Below, piece by piece: positions 56,949 through 64,000 of a stretch of 64,000 bases of DNA. The translations under genes were made by a program, and so were the position numbers. The stretch spans positions 1-64,000 of the forward strand of contig NC_011740.1 of assembly GCF_000026225.1 (NCBI RefSeq), written 5' to 3'. Within the stretch, counting starts at the first letter, position 1. Each line of letters starts with the position of its first letter. The notes under the pieces are model-generated. The model had not been told where the DNA came from, ran no database searches, and saw only the letters and a list, made by a program, of their open reading frames with translations. This DNA comes from Escherichia fergusonii ATCC 35469 (GTDB lineage: Bacteria > Pseudomonadota > Gammaproteobacteria > Enterobacterales > Enterobacteriaceae).

Positions 56949-58803
56949 CCATACGCTGATTCAGGCGCTGATTTATCTCGGTTCGGCGGCGCTGATTGTA
57001 CCTATTGCGGTGCGTCTTGGGCTTGGCTCGGTTCTTGGCTACCTGATCGCGGGCTGCATTATTGGCCCGTGGGGGCTGCGACTGGTGACCGATGCCGAAT
57101 CTATCCTCCACTTTGCCGAGATTGGCGTGGTGCTGATGCTGTTTATCATCGGCCTCGAACTCGATCCACAAAGGCTGTGGAAGTTGCGTGCGGCAGTGTT
57201 TGGTGGTGGTGCGCTGCAGATGGTGATTTGCGGTGGCCTGCTGGGGCTGTTCTGCATGTTCCTTGGTCTGCGCTGGCAGGTAGCGGAACTGATCGGCATG
57301 ACACTGGCGCTCTCATCAACGGCAATTGCCATGCAGGCGATGAATGAACGCAACCTGATGGTGACACAAATGGGCCGTAGCGCCTTTGCGGTGCTGCTGT
57401 TCCAGGATATCGCCGCGATCCCGCTGGTAGCGATGATCCCGCTACTGGCGGCGAGCAGTGCCTCGACGACGATGGGCGCATTTGCTCTCTCGGCGTTAAA
57501 AGTGGCGGGTGCACTGGTGCTGGTGGTACTGCTGGGGCGCTATGTCACGCGTCCGGCGCTGCGTTTTGTTGCCCGCTCTGGCTTGCGGGAAGTGTTTAGT
57601 GCCGTGGCGTTATTCCTCGTGTTTGGCTTTGGTTTGCTGCTGGAAGAGGTCGGCTTGTCGATGGCGATGGGGGCGTTTCTGGCGGGCGTACTGCTGGCAA
57701 GCTCGGAATACCGTCATGCGCTGGAGAGCGATATCGAGCCATTTAAAGGTTTGCTGTTGGGGCTGTTTTTCATCGGTGTTGGCATGTCGATAGACTTTGG
57801 CACGCTGCTTGAAAATCCGTTGCGCATTGTCATTTTGCTGCTCGGTTTCCTCATCATCAAAATCGCTATGCTGTGGCTGATTGCCCGACCGTTGCAGGTG
57901 CCGAATAAACAGCGTCGCTGGTTTGCGGTGCTGTTAGGGCAGGGCAGTGAGTTTGCCTTTGTGGTATTTGGCGCGGCGCAAATGGCGAATGTGCTGGAGC
58001 CGGAGTGGGCGAAGTCGCTGACCCTGGCGGTGGCGCTGTCGATGGCGGCAACGCCGATTCTGCTGGTGATCCTCAATCGCCTTGAGCAATCTTCTACCGA
58101 ACAAGCGCGTGAAGCCGATGAGATTGATGAAGAACAGCCGCGGGTGATCATTGCTGGATTCGGTCGTTATGGACAGATTACCGGACGTTTACTGCTCTCC
58201 AGCGGGGTGAAAATGGTGGTACTCGATCACGATCCGGACCATATCGAAACGCTGCGAAAATTCGGCATGAAAGTGTTTTACGGCGATGCCACGCGGATGG
58301 ATTTACTGGAATCTGCGGGAGCGGCGAAAGCGGAAGTGCTGATTAACGCCATCGACGATCCGCAAACCAACCTGCAACTGACGGAGATGGTGAAAGAACA
58401 TTTCCCGCATTTGCAGATTATTGCCCGCGCCCGCGATGTTGACCACTACATTCGTTTGCGTCAGGCAGGCGTTGAAAAGCCAGAGCGTGAAACCTTTGAA
58501 GGGGCACTGAAAACCGGGCGTCTGGCGCTGGAAAGTTTAGGTCTGGGGCCGTATGAAGCGCGGGAGCGTGCAGATGTATTCCGCCGTTTTAATATTCAGA
58601 TGGTGGAAGAGATGGCAGTAGTTGAGAACGACACCAAAGCCCGCGCAGCGGTCTATAAACGCACCAGTGCGATGTTAAGTGAGATCATTACCGAAGACCG
58701 CGAACATCTGTCATTAATTCAACGACATGGCTGGCAGGGCACCGAAGAAGGTAAACATACCGGCAACATGGCGGATGAACCGGAAACGAAACCCTCATCC
58801 TAA
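56941..58803 (+). CDS. kefC: glutathione-regulated K+/H+ antiporter KefC
   Basis: A 620-residue CPA2-family K+ efflux antiporter, kept closed by glutathione and opened by glutathione adducts of electrophiles. The N-terminal membrane domain has 12 or more spans (to about 385). The cytoplasmic RCK/KTN domain begins near residue 400 with VIIAGFGRYGQ. The ATG at 56941 (MDSHTLIQALIYL) gives the family length; an upstream in-frame start inside kefF is rejected. Confidence 0.97.
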   Translation: MDSHTLIQALIYLGSAALIVPIAVRLGLGSVLGYLIAGCIIGPWGLRLVTDAESILHFAEIGVVLMLFIIGLELDPQRLWKLRAAVFGGGALQMVICGGLLGLFCMFLGLRWQVAELIGMTLALSSTAIAMQAMNERNLMVTQMGRSAFAVLLFQDIAAIPLVAMIPLLAASSASTTMGAFALSALKVAGALVLVVLLGRYVTRPALRFVARSGLREVFSAVALFLVFGFGLLLEEVGLSMAMGAFLAGVLLASSEYRHALESDIEPFKGLLLGLFFIGVGMSIDFGTLLENPLRIVILLLGFLIIKIAMLWLIARPLQVPNKQRRWFAVLLGQGSEFAFVVFGAAQMANVLEPEWAKSLTLAVALSMAATPILLVILNRLEQSSTEQAREADEIDEEQPRVIIAGFGRYGQITGRLLLSSGVKMVVLDHDPDHIETLRKFGMKVFYGDATRMDLLESAGAAKAEVLINAIDDPQTNLQLTEMVKEHFPHLQIIARARDVDHYIRLRQAGVEKPERETFEGALKTGRLALESLGLGPYEARERADVFRRFNIQMVEEMAVVENDTKARAAVYKRTSAMLSEIITEDREHLSLIQRHGWQGTEEGKHTGNMADEPETKPSS

Positions 58804-58809
58804 TAAAGA

Positions 58810-58823
58810 GTGACGTAAATCAC
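58810..58823 (+). promoter_or_regulatory. CRP-like palindrome after kefC
   Basis: GTGA, six bases, TCAC is a perfect core palindrome (extended TGACGTAAATCACA), seven bases after the kefC stop and about 140 bp upstream of the folA promoter. Its target is unclear. Confidence 0.45.
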
Positions 58824-58860
58824 ACTTTACAGCTAACTGATTGTTTTTGTTTCATTGTAA

Positions 58861-59475
<615 letters not shown>

Positions 59476-59484
59476 GTTTTTGCT

Positions 59485-59675
59485 ATGACTACAAATTGAA
59501 CGATAAGACGTCTGATTTTACCAGTGAGCGCGATTTTGTGAGTCGCGCTCATTGCGTAGGTCTAAACCCTCAAGCCACTCTACAGTGGACTGAAGTAAAC
59601 GAGGATGCAATCTCGGCATTAAATGAACTTGCAGAAGAAACAGGATGTTTCTCTGATGAGTACCGGAAATTTTAA
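59485..59675 (+). pseudogene. decayed ccdA-type antitoxin remnant
   Basis: Read by hand. From 59532, an open frame of 47 codons plus stop translates to DFVSRAHCVGLNPQATL, then QWTEVNEDAISALNELAEETG and CFSDEYRKF. This matches the CcdA C-terminus of chromosomal ccd loci (W-x-E-x-N, ALNxLAxETGCFSDEYRxF) and, before it, the VxRAxxxGLN helix. About 20-25 codons between GLN and QAT are missing. Upstream, ATG ACT ACA AAT at 59485 hits TGA at once, and a frameshift lies near 59531. No ccdB follows. E. coli O157-type strains carry ccdAB between folA and apaH, exactly here. Confidence 0.8.
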
Positions 59676-59791
59676 GTTTTTAAACTCTGCTATTTCTGTA
59701 CAGAAGTCAGAATGTTGAGTATCTGCTAAATACTTTCTTTTTGGTCTGTCGTCTGGCGATGTATTTTAGATTGTTACACATCACATCGTAG
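59676..59791. other. intergenic stretch after the ccdA remnant
   Basis: An AT-rich 116-bp stretch between the ccdA remnant and the unknown minus-strand ORF. I see no ccdB sequence, insertion-sequence end or clear terminator. Confidence 0.6.
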
Positions 59792-60241
59792 TTAGATAAC
59801 ATCAGCAAAGTGTTTTTTGAATAATCGAATCCAGGTTTGGTCATCAAAAACATCACCGATGATGTCAGGGATTTCAATTATTCGAAGATCGTCAGGACTG
59901 GAAAGTAGCAGTTCAAGCAATTCTTTAGCGGGTAACTGCTGGGTGTAGGGAATAGTTTCTGGCGGATAAAGCTGCTTAAGTTGCTGCCAGATATCAATGA
60001 GTTGGGTCGTTTTACTTTCTGTTATCCATACATCTTCAGCCATCCTGGTTATGTTCATTATTGACTGCTGAGAGACAGAACAGAAGAAGCCGTAGTCGAC
60101 AGCAACGCTGATGCAATCACAAAGAAAAGCGATTCGCCTGCGATGCCAGGTTCGCTGCTCAGCAAACGGGGGTTCATCTGCTTCGTCAATCATTTCCAGA
60201 ATAATTTCTCTGGTATTAAGCCCGGCGTTGATTTGTCGCAC
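59792..60241 (-). CDS. uncharacterised 149-residue protein downstream of a DUF4291 gene
   Basis: I do not recognise a family. It looks soluble, with mixed charge and many acidic residues in the C-terminal half (SSPDDLRIIEIPDIIGDVFDD). The annotated start would be GTG at 60241, right after an in-frame TAA and with a weak ribosome site. The next ATG is at 60193 (MIDEADEPPFAEQ). Just upstream, another frame reads KYAPIKRKISKCDKSTPG and would join LNTREIILEM if one base were inserted near 60225. The 5' end may therefore be broken or misread. It lies 35 bp after the DUF4291 stop and is probably co-transcribed. Regulatory partner or immunity protein are possibilities only. Confidence 0.6.
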   Translation of the reverse strand: MRQINAGLNTREIILEMIDEADEPPFAEQRTWHRRRIAFLCDCISVAVDYGFFCSVSQQSIMNITRMAEDVWITESKTTQLIDIWQQLKQLYPPETIPYTQQLPAKELLELLLSSPDDLRIIEIPDIIGDVFDDQTWIRLFKKHFADVI

Positions 60242-60276
60242 TTAGATATTTTCCGCTTAATAGGCGCGTATTTGTC

Positions 60277-60876
60277 TCAGGAATTTTTCATTCCCAAAGC
60301 CTTTCTTGCAGCTGCACTAACAGGATAAATTTTTTCTGGCGGCAGGAAGGATTTCGCCTGTGTTGTTTTACCGTTTATCAAAAGGTTATGACACTTTCGC
60401 ACCAGCGGCGTCAGATCATCAATGGCAACAATGGCGTCTTCGTTAAATTGACTGATCAAGTTACGAGAAATACCAAGCTGTAATGATCGGTGCTCCAGTT
60501 TTTTGCCATTTATGCTGCGTTCTGGGTCCCACTGAACATATACATTTGCTTGCGCAAATAACGTTTCCCAAACTCCTGCATGTGGATAGACATGGGCTTC
60601 CGGCGTGGTTAGCACCGCTTGTTCCAGCAATGTATCAAAGAAGGTGCGTTTGATTCGGATTGCGAGAATGCGTTGTTGATCTTTTTTCAGTCCCCAGTTG
60701 CTACGCTCCATCATCCACATAAAAGAGGGTTTAATCCAGGTCATGCGGTTGAATGAAAAAGGTGCGCCAAATCGCCCGTCACGTACGGCGACGTCAGCGA
60801 TTGCATCATTGTAAGCCTGATAAACCGTGATGGTGTGCTGATTGTAATCAGCACGTATTTCAAAATAGTCAGCCAT
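60277..60876 (-). CDS. DUF4291-family protein
   Basis: A 199-residue soluble protein with the DUF4291 pattern: YNDAIADVAVRDGRFG near residues 22-37, then SFNRMTWIKPSFMWMMERSNW near 40-60, then RILAIRIKRTFFD near 69-81 and YVQWDPERS near 113-121. I do not know a demonstrated function for the family. GAGGAATA lies before the ATG, 24 bases after the apaH stop on the same strand, so it can be read from the surA-pdxA-rsmA-apaGH transcript. In K-12 this gap is short and empty (from memory), so the gene is an insertion. Confidence 0.85.
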   Translation of the reverse strand: MADYFEIRADYNQHTITVYQAYNDAIADVAVRDGRFGAPFSFNRMTWIKPSFMWMMERSNWGLKKDQQRILAIRIKRTFFDTLLEQAVLTTPEAHVYPHAGVWETLFAQANVYVQWDPERSINGKKLEHRSLQLGISRNLISQFNEDAIVAIDDLTPLVRKCHNLLINGKTTQAKSFLPPEKIYPVSAAARKALGMKNS

Positions 60877-60900
60877 TATTCCTCCCTGAATGGTAAAGCG

Positions 60901-61749
60901 TTAAGACGCGACCGCCTCTCCCTCACCCAAATCCTTATGCCGGTTCGACGGCTGGACAAAATACTGTTTATCTTCCCAGCGCAGGCAGGTTAATGTCCCG
61001 CCCCAACAGCAGCCAGTATCCAGCGCGTAAATACCTTCCGGCGTACCTTTGCCCTCCAGCGATGCCCAGTGACCAAAGGCGATGCTGTACTCTTCAGCGA
61101 CAGGGCCAGGAATCGCAAACCACGGTTTCAGTGGGGCAGGGGCTTCTTCCGGCGATTCTTTGCTGTACATATCCAGTTGACCGTTTGGAAAGCAAAAACG
61201 CATACGGGTAAAGGCGTTGGTGATAAACCGCAGTCTTCCCAGCCCCCGCAATTCCGGTGACCAGTTATTTGGCATATCGCCGTACATGGCATCCAGGAAG
61301 AAGGGATAGGAGTCACTCGACAGCACCGCTTCTACATCGCGTGCGCACTCTTTGGCGGTCTGCAGATCCCACTGCGGCGTGATCCCTGCGTGGGCCATTA
61401 CCAGCTTTTTCTCTTCGTCGATTTGCAGCAAAGGCTGGCGACGCAGCCAGTTAAGCAGCTCGTCGGCATCCGGCGCTTCCAGCAGCGGTGTCAGGCGATC
61501 TTTCGGTTTATTGCGGCTGATCCCGGCGAATACCGCCAGCAGATGCAGATCGTGATTGCCCAGCACCAGACGTACGCTGTCGCCTAAGGATTTCACATAG
61601 CGCAGAACATCCAGCGAACCAGGGCCGCGCGCAACCAGATCGCCTGTCAGCCAGAGGGTATCTTTCCCAGGGGTAAATTCTACTTTATGCAGCAATGCGA
61701 TCAGTTCATCGTAACAACCATGAACGTCGCCAATTAGGTATGTCGCCAT
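60901..61749 (-). CDS. apaH: diadenosine tetraphosphatase (symmetrical)
   Basis: A 282-residue metallophosphatase that splits Ap4A into two ADP and removes NpnN caps from RNA 5' ends. The metallophosphatase motifs GDVHGC (7-12), GDLVARGP (about 36-43) and GNHD (about 64-67) are all present. The C-terminus reads DLGEGEAVAS, two residues longer than in K-12 as recalled. It starts six bases after apaG. Confidence 0.97.
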   Translation of the reverse strand: MATYLIGDVHGCYDELIALLHKVEFTPGKDTLWLTGDLVARGPGSLDVLRYVKSLGDSVRLVLGNHDLHLLAVFAGISRNKPKDRLTPLLEAPDADELLNWLRRQPLLQIDEEKKLVMAHAGITPQWDLQTAKECARDVEAVLSSDSYPFFLDAMYGDMPNNWSPELRGLGRLRFITNAFTRMRFCFPNGQLDMYSKESPEEAPAPLKPWFAIPGPVAEEYSIAFGHWASLEGKGTPEGIYALDTGCCWGGTLTCLRWEDKQYFVQPSNRHKDLGEGEAVAS

Positions 61750-61755
61750 ATTCTT

Positions 61756-62133
61756 TTAATGAATGAGTGTGGGAACGGCGAGTCGGAATACGGGAATGTC
61801 GATGCTGAAGGGGACGCCATTTTCATCGATCATTTCGTAGTGACCCTGCATGGTGCCCAGCGGGGTTTCAATGATTGCACCGCTGGTGTACTGGTACTCT
61901 TCGCCAGGCGCGATAAGTGGCTGAACGCCAACCACTCCTTCGCCCTGGACTTCGGTTTCACGGCCATTGCCATTGGTGATCAGCCAGTAACGCCCCAACA
62001 ACTGCACTGGCGCTCGCCCCAGATTGCGTATGGTTACGGTATAAGCAAAAACGTAACGTTCATTATCAGGTGAAGATTGTGCCTCAATGTAGACGCTTTG
62101 AACCTGAATACACACTCGGGGCGAATTGATCAT
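61756..62133 (-). CDS. apaG: ApaG protein (Co2+/Mg2+ efflux-associated)
   Basis: A 125-residue single-domain beta-sandwich protein of the ApaG family. The motif GRYWLITNGNGRETEVQGEGVVG near 46-68 is conserved. It has been associated with Co2+ resistance, but its mechanism is unknown. The start at 62133 (MINSPRVCIQVQ) lies two bases after the rsmA stop; a frame extending to 62187 lies inside rsmA. Confidence 0.94.
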   Translation of the reverse strand: MINSPRVCIQVQSVYIEAQSSPDNERYVFAYTVTIRNLGRAPVQLLGRYWLITNGNGRETEVQGEGVVGVQPLIAPGEEYQYTSGAIIETPLGTMQGHYEMIDENGVPFSIDIPVFRLAVPTLIH

Positions 62134-62135
62134 CG

Positions 62136-62957
62136 TTAACTCTCCTGCAAAGGCGCGTTCTCCGCCAGATAGTTCGCCATCTGGCAATATTGCGCGACAG
62201 AGATATTTTCCGCTCGCATCGCCGGGTCGATCCCCATTCCTGTTAATACCTCGACGCTAAACAGGTTGCCGAGGCTGTTACGAATGGTTTTACGACGCTG
62301 GTTAAAGGCTTCGGTGGTGATGCGGCTCAACACGCGAACATCTTTAACCGGGTAGGGCATCGTTGCATGAGGAACCAGGCGCACGACGGCGGAATCCACT
62401 TTGGGTGGTGGTGTAAAGGCTGACGGCGGTACTTCCAGCACCGGGATCACGTTACAATAGTATTGCGCCATGACGCTTAATCGACCATACGCCTTGCTGT
62501 TCGGTCCTGCAACCAGACGATTCACCACCTCTTTTTGCAACATAAAGTGCATGTCGGCAATGGCATCAGTATAGCTAAACAGATGGAACATCAACGGCGT
62601 GGAGATGTTATAAGGCAGGTTGCCGAAAACACGCAGCGGCTGGCCCATTTTCTCGGCCAGTTCGCCAAAGTTAAAGGTCATCGCATCCTGCTGATAAATA
62701 GTCAGTTTCGGGCCTAAGAATGGATGCGTTTGCAGACGTGCCGCCAGATCGCGGTCAAGTTCGATGACCGTCAGCTGGTCCAGACGTTCGCCGACCGGTT
62801 CGGTCAATGCCGCCAGACCGGGGCCGATTTCGACCATTGCCTGGCCTTTCTGCGGGTTAATGGCAGAAACAATGCTGTCGATCACGAACTGATCGTTGAG
62901 AAAGTTTTGCCCGAAGCGTTTACGGGCTAAGTGGCCCTGGTGGACTCGATTATTCAT
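62136..62957 (-). CDS. rsmA: 16S rRNA (A1518/A1519-N6) dimethyltransferase RsmA
   Basis: A 273-residue SAM-dependent enzyme (KsgA) that dimethylates two adenines in helix 45 of 16S rRNA late in 30S assembly. SAM motifs FLND, VEIGPGLAALTEP (near 44-56) and the catalytic NLPYNIST (near 113-120) are visible. Its ATG overlaps the pdxA stop by four bases. Confidence 0.97.
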   Translation of the reverse strand: MNNRVHQGHLARKRFGQNFLNDQFVIDSIVSAINPQKGQAMVEIGPGLAALTEPVGERLDQLTVIELDRDLAARLQTHPFLGPKLTIYQQDAMTFNFGELAEKMGQPLRVFGNLPYNISTPLMFHLFSYTDAIADMHFMLQKEVVNRLVAGPNSKAYGRLSVMAQYYCNVIPVLEVPPSAFTPPPKVDSAVVRLVPHATMPYPVKDVRVLSRITTEAFNQRRKTIRNSLGNLFSVEVLTGMGIDPAMRAENISVAQYCQMANYLAENAPLQES

Positions 62958-63943
62958 TGGGTGTTAACAATCATTTTGATGGCGAGATTAAGCGCCGTAA
63001 TAAAACTGCCGACATCTGCTTTGCCACGTCCCGCCAGTTCAAGTGCGGTGCCGTGGTCCACTGATGTGCGAATAAAGGGCAGGCCCAGCGTAATGTTCAC
63101 ACCGCGCCCGAAGCCCTGGTATTTTAGCACGGGAAGACCCTGATCGTGGTACATCGCCAGCACGGCGTCGGCGTTATCGAGATATTTCGGCTGAAACAGG
63201 GTATCGGCAGGCAGCGGCCCTTTAAGTTTCATCCCCTGCACCCGTAACTCGTCGAGCACCGGAATGATAGTGTCTATCTCTTCCGTACCCATATGACCGC
63301 CTTCGCCCGCGTGCGGATTTAGCCCGCAGACCAGAATGCGCGGTTCGGCAATACCAAATTTGGTCCGCAAATCGTGATGCAAAATAGCAATGACTTCGTG
63401 CAAAAGCGCAGGGGTGATAGCATCTGCGATATCGCGCAGCGGTAAATGCGTCGTTGCCAGCGCCACGCGAAGTTCTTCGGTTGCCAGCATCATCACCACT
63501 TTTTTCGCCTGCGAACGCTCTTCGAAAAACTCGGTATGACCGGTAAACGGAATGCCTGCGTCGTTAATGACGCCTTTATGCACGGGGCCTGTGATCAGCG
63601 CAGCAAATTCACCGTTCAGACAGCCATCACACGCTCGCGCCAGCGTCTCCACCACATAATGCCCATTTTCAACCGCTAACTGCCCCGCAGTGACAGATTC
63701 ACGTAGCGCGACAGGAAGTAGCGTTAATGTGCCCGCAGTTTGCGGTTGTGCAGGGGAGTTGGGGGAATAAGGGCGGAGGGTGAGCGGCAAACCGAGCATC
63801 GCTGCCCGGTCGGTAAGGAGAGTGGCATCGGCACAAACAACCAGTTCGACCGGCCACTCACGCTGTGCAAGCTGGACAACTAAGTCCGGGCCAATCCCGG
63901 CGGGCTCGCCGGGAGTGATCACAACACGTTGGGTTTTAACCAT
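62954..63943 (-). CDS. pdxA: 4-hydroxythreonine-4-phosphate dehydrogenase
   Basis: A 329-residue NAD-dependent enzyme of pyridoxal phosphate synthesis. The family start VITPGEPAGIGPD is near 8-20, with metal-binding histidines in the TGHTEF, LNPHAGEGGH and MYHDQGLP segments. Its ATG overlaps the surA stop by one base (TAATG), fitting the coupled surA-pdxA-rsmA-apaG-apaH operon. Confidence 0.97.
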   Translation of the reverse strand: MVKTQRVVITPGEPAGIGPDLVVQLAQREWPVELVVCADATLLTDRAAMLGLPLTLRPYSPNSPAQPQTAGTLTLLPVALRESVTAGQLAVENGHYVVETLARACDGCLNGEFAALITGPVHKGVINDAGIPFTGHTEFFEERSQAKKVVMMLATEELRVALATTHLPLRDIADAITPALLHEVIAILHHDLRTKFGIAEPRILVCGLNPHAGEGGHMGTEEIDTIIPVLDELRVQGMKLKGPLPADTLFQPKYLDNADAVLAMYHDQGLPVLKYQGFGRGVNITLGLPFIRTSVDHGTALELAGRGKADVGSFITALNLAIKMIVNTQ

Positions 63944-64000
63944 TAGTTGCTCAGGATTTTAACGTAGGCGCTGGCGCGTTGTTCCTGCATCCAGCTTGCT
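63943..64000 (-). CDS. surA: periplasmic chaperone SurA, C-terminal fragment (cut by window edge)
   Basis: Only the last 18 codons and stop are inside the window: ASWMQEQRASAYVKILSN, the C-terminus of E. coli SurA, a periplasmic chaperone and prolyl isomerase for outer membrane proteins. The rest continues beyond 64,000. Confidence 0.93.
   Translation of the reverse strand, partial: ASWMQEQRASAYVKILSN

Noticed and set aside
59676..59791. Possible ccdB remnant after the ccdA fossil
   Set aside because: I could not read any CcdB-like peptide (MQFTVYRN-type start) in the three plus-strand frames.

Overview
The window is the start of an Escherichia-type chromosome: thrLABC, yaaX, yaaA, yaaJ, talB, mog, satP, dnaKJ, nhaAR, rpsT, ribF-ileS-lspA-fkpB-ispH-rihC, dapB, carAB, caiF, caiTABCDE, fixABCX, yaaU, kefFC, folA, apaHG-rsmA-pdxA and the 3' end of surA. 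Order and protein lengths match the E. coli '0-1 minute' region recalled from memory. It is not K-12. There is no IS186 at hokC and no IS1 after nhaR. yaaW, mbiA and yaaI are absent between satP and dnaK. A citrate fermentation island sits between rihC and dapB, and foreign genes sit between folA and apaH. ThrB differs from K-12 at about twenty residues while CaiD is nearly identical, so this is a diverged E. coli or a close relative such as E. fergusonii or a cryptic clade. This assignment is inference from recalled sequences.

Layout. 1-10.2 kb: threonine operon with its leader peptide and attenuator, the secreted His-rich protein YaaX, YaaA (peroxide stress), YaaJ (Na+/alanine-type symporter), transaldolase B, Mog and the acetate/succinate transporter SatP. 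10.2-17.2 kb: dnaK-dnaJ with two sigma-32 promoters, the hokC/mokC/sokC toxin locus, Na+/H+ antiporter nhaA with its regulator nhaR, and ribosomal protein S20. 17.2-24.3 kb: the ribF-ileS-lspA-fkpB-ispH-rihC housekeeping cluster.

24.3-37.5 kb is the main accessory region: a DUF805 membrane protein, then a complete Na+-dependent citrate fermentation cluster of Klebsiella/Salmonella type. Two divergent arms leave a shared control region at about 32.0-32.27 kb. The left arm is citS, oadG, oadA, oadB and the citA-citB two-component genes. The right arm is citC, D, E, F, X and G. Together they import citrate with Na+, cleave it to acetate and oxaloacetate, and decarboxylate oxaloacetate while pumping Na+ out.

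37.6-56.3 kb: dapB, carAB behind tandem promoters with ARG boxes, then the anaerobic carnitine system. caiTABCDE and fixABCX diverge from a 472-bp control region with a near-ideal CRP site and three copies of a CaiF-type repeat. 56.4-64 kb: yaaU, the kefFC glutathione-gated K+ efflux pair, folA, and the apaH-apaG-rsmA-pdxA-surA operon read leftwards.

The least explained stretch is folA-apaH (59.48-60.90 kb). It holds a decayed ccdA antitoxin remnant on the plus strand and, downstream of apaH on the minus strand, a DUF4291 gene and an unrecognised 149-codon ORF. This is my best candidate for an undescribed two-gene system.
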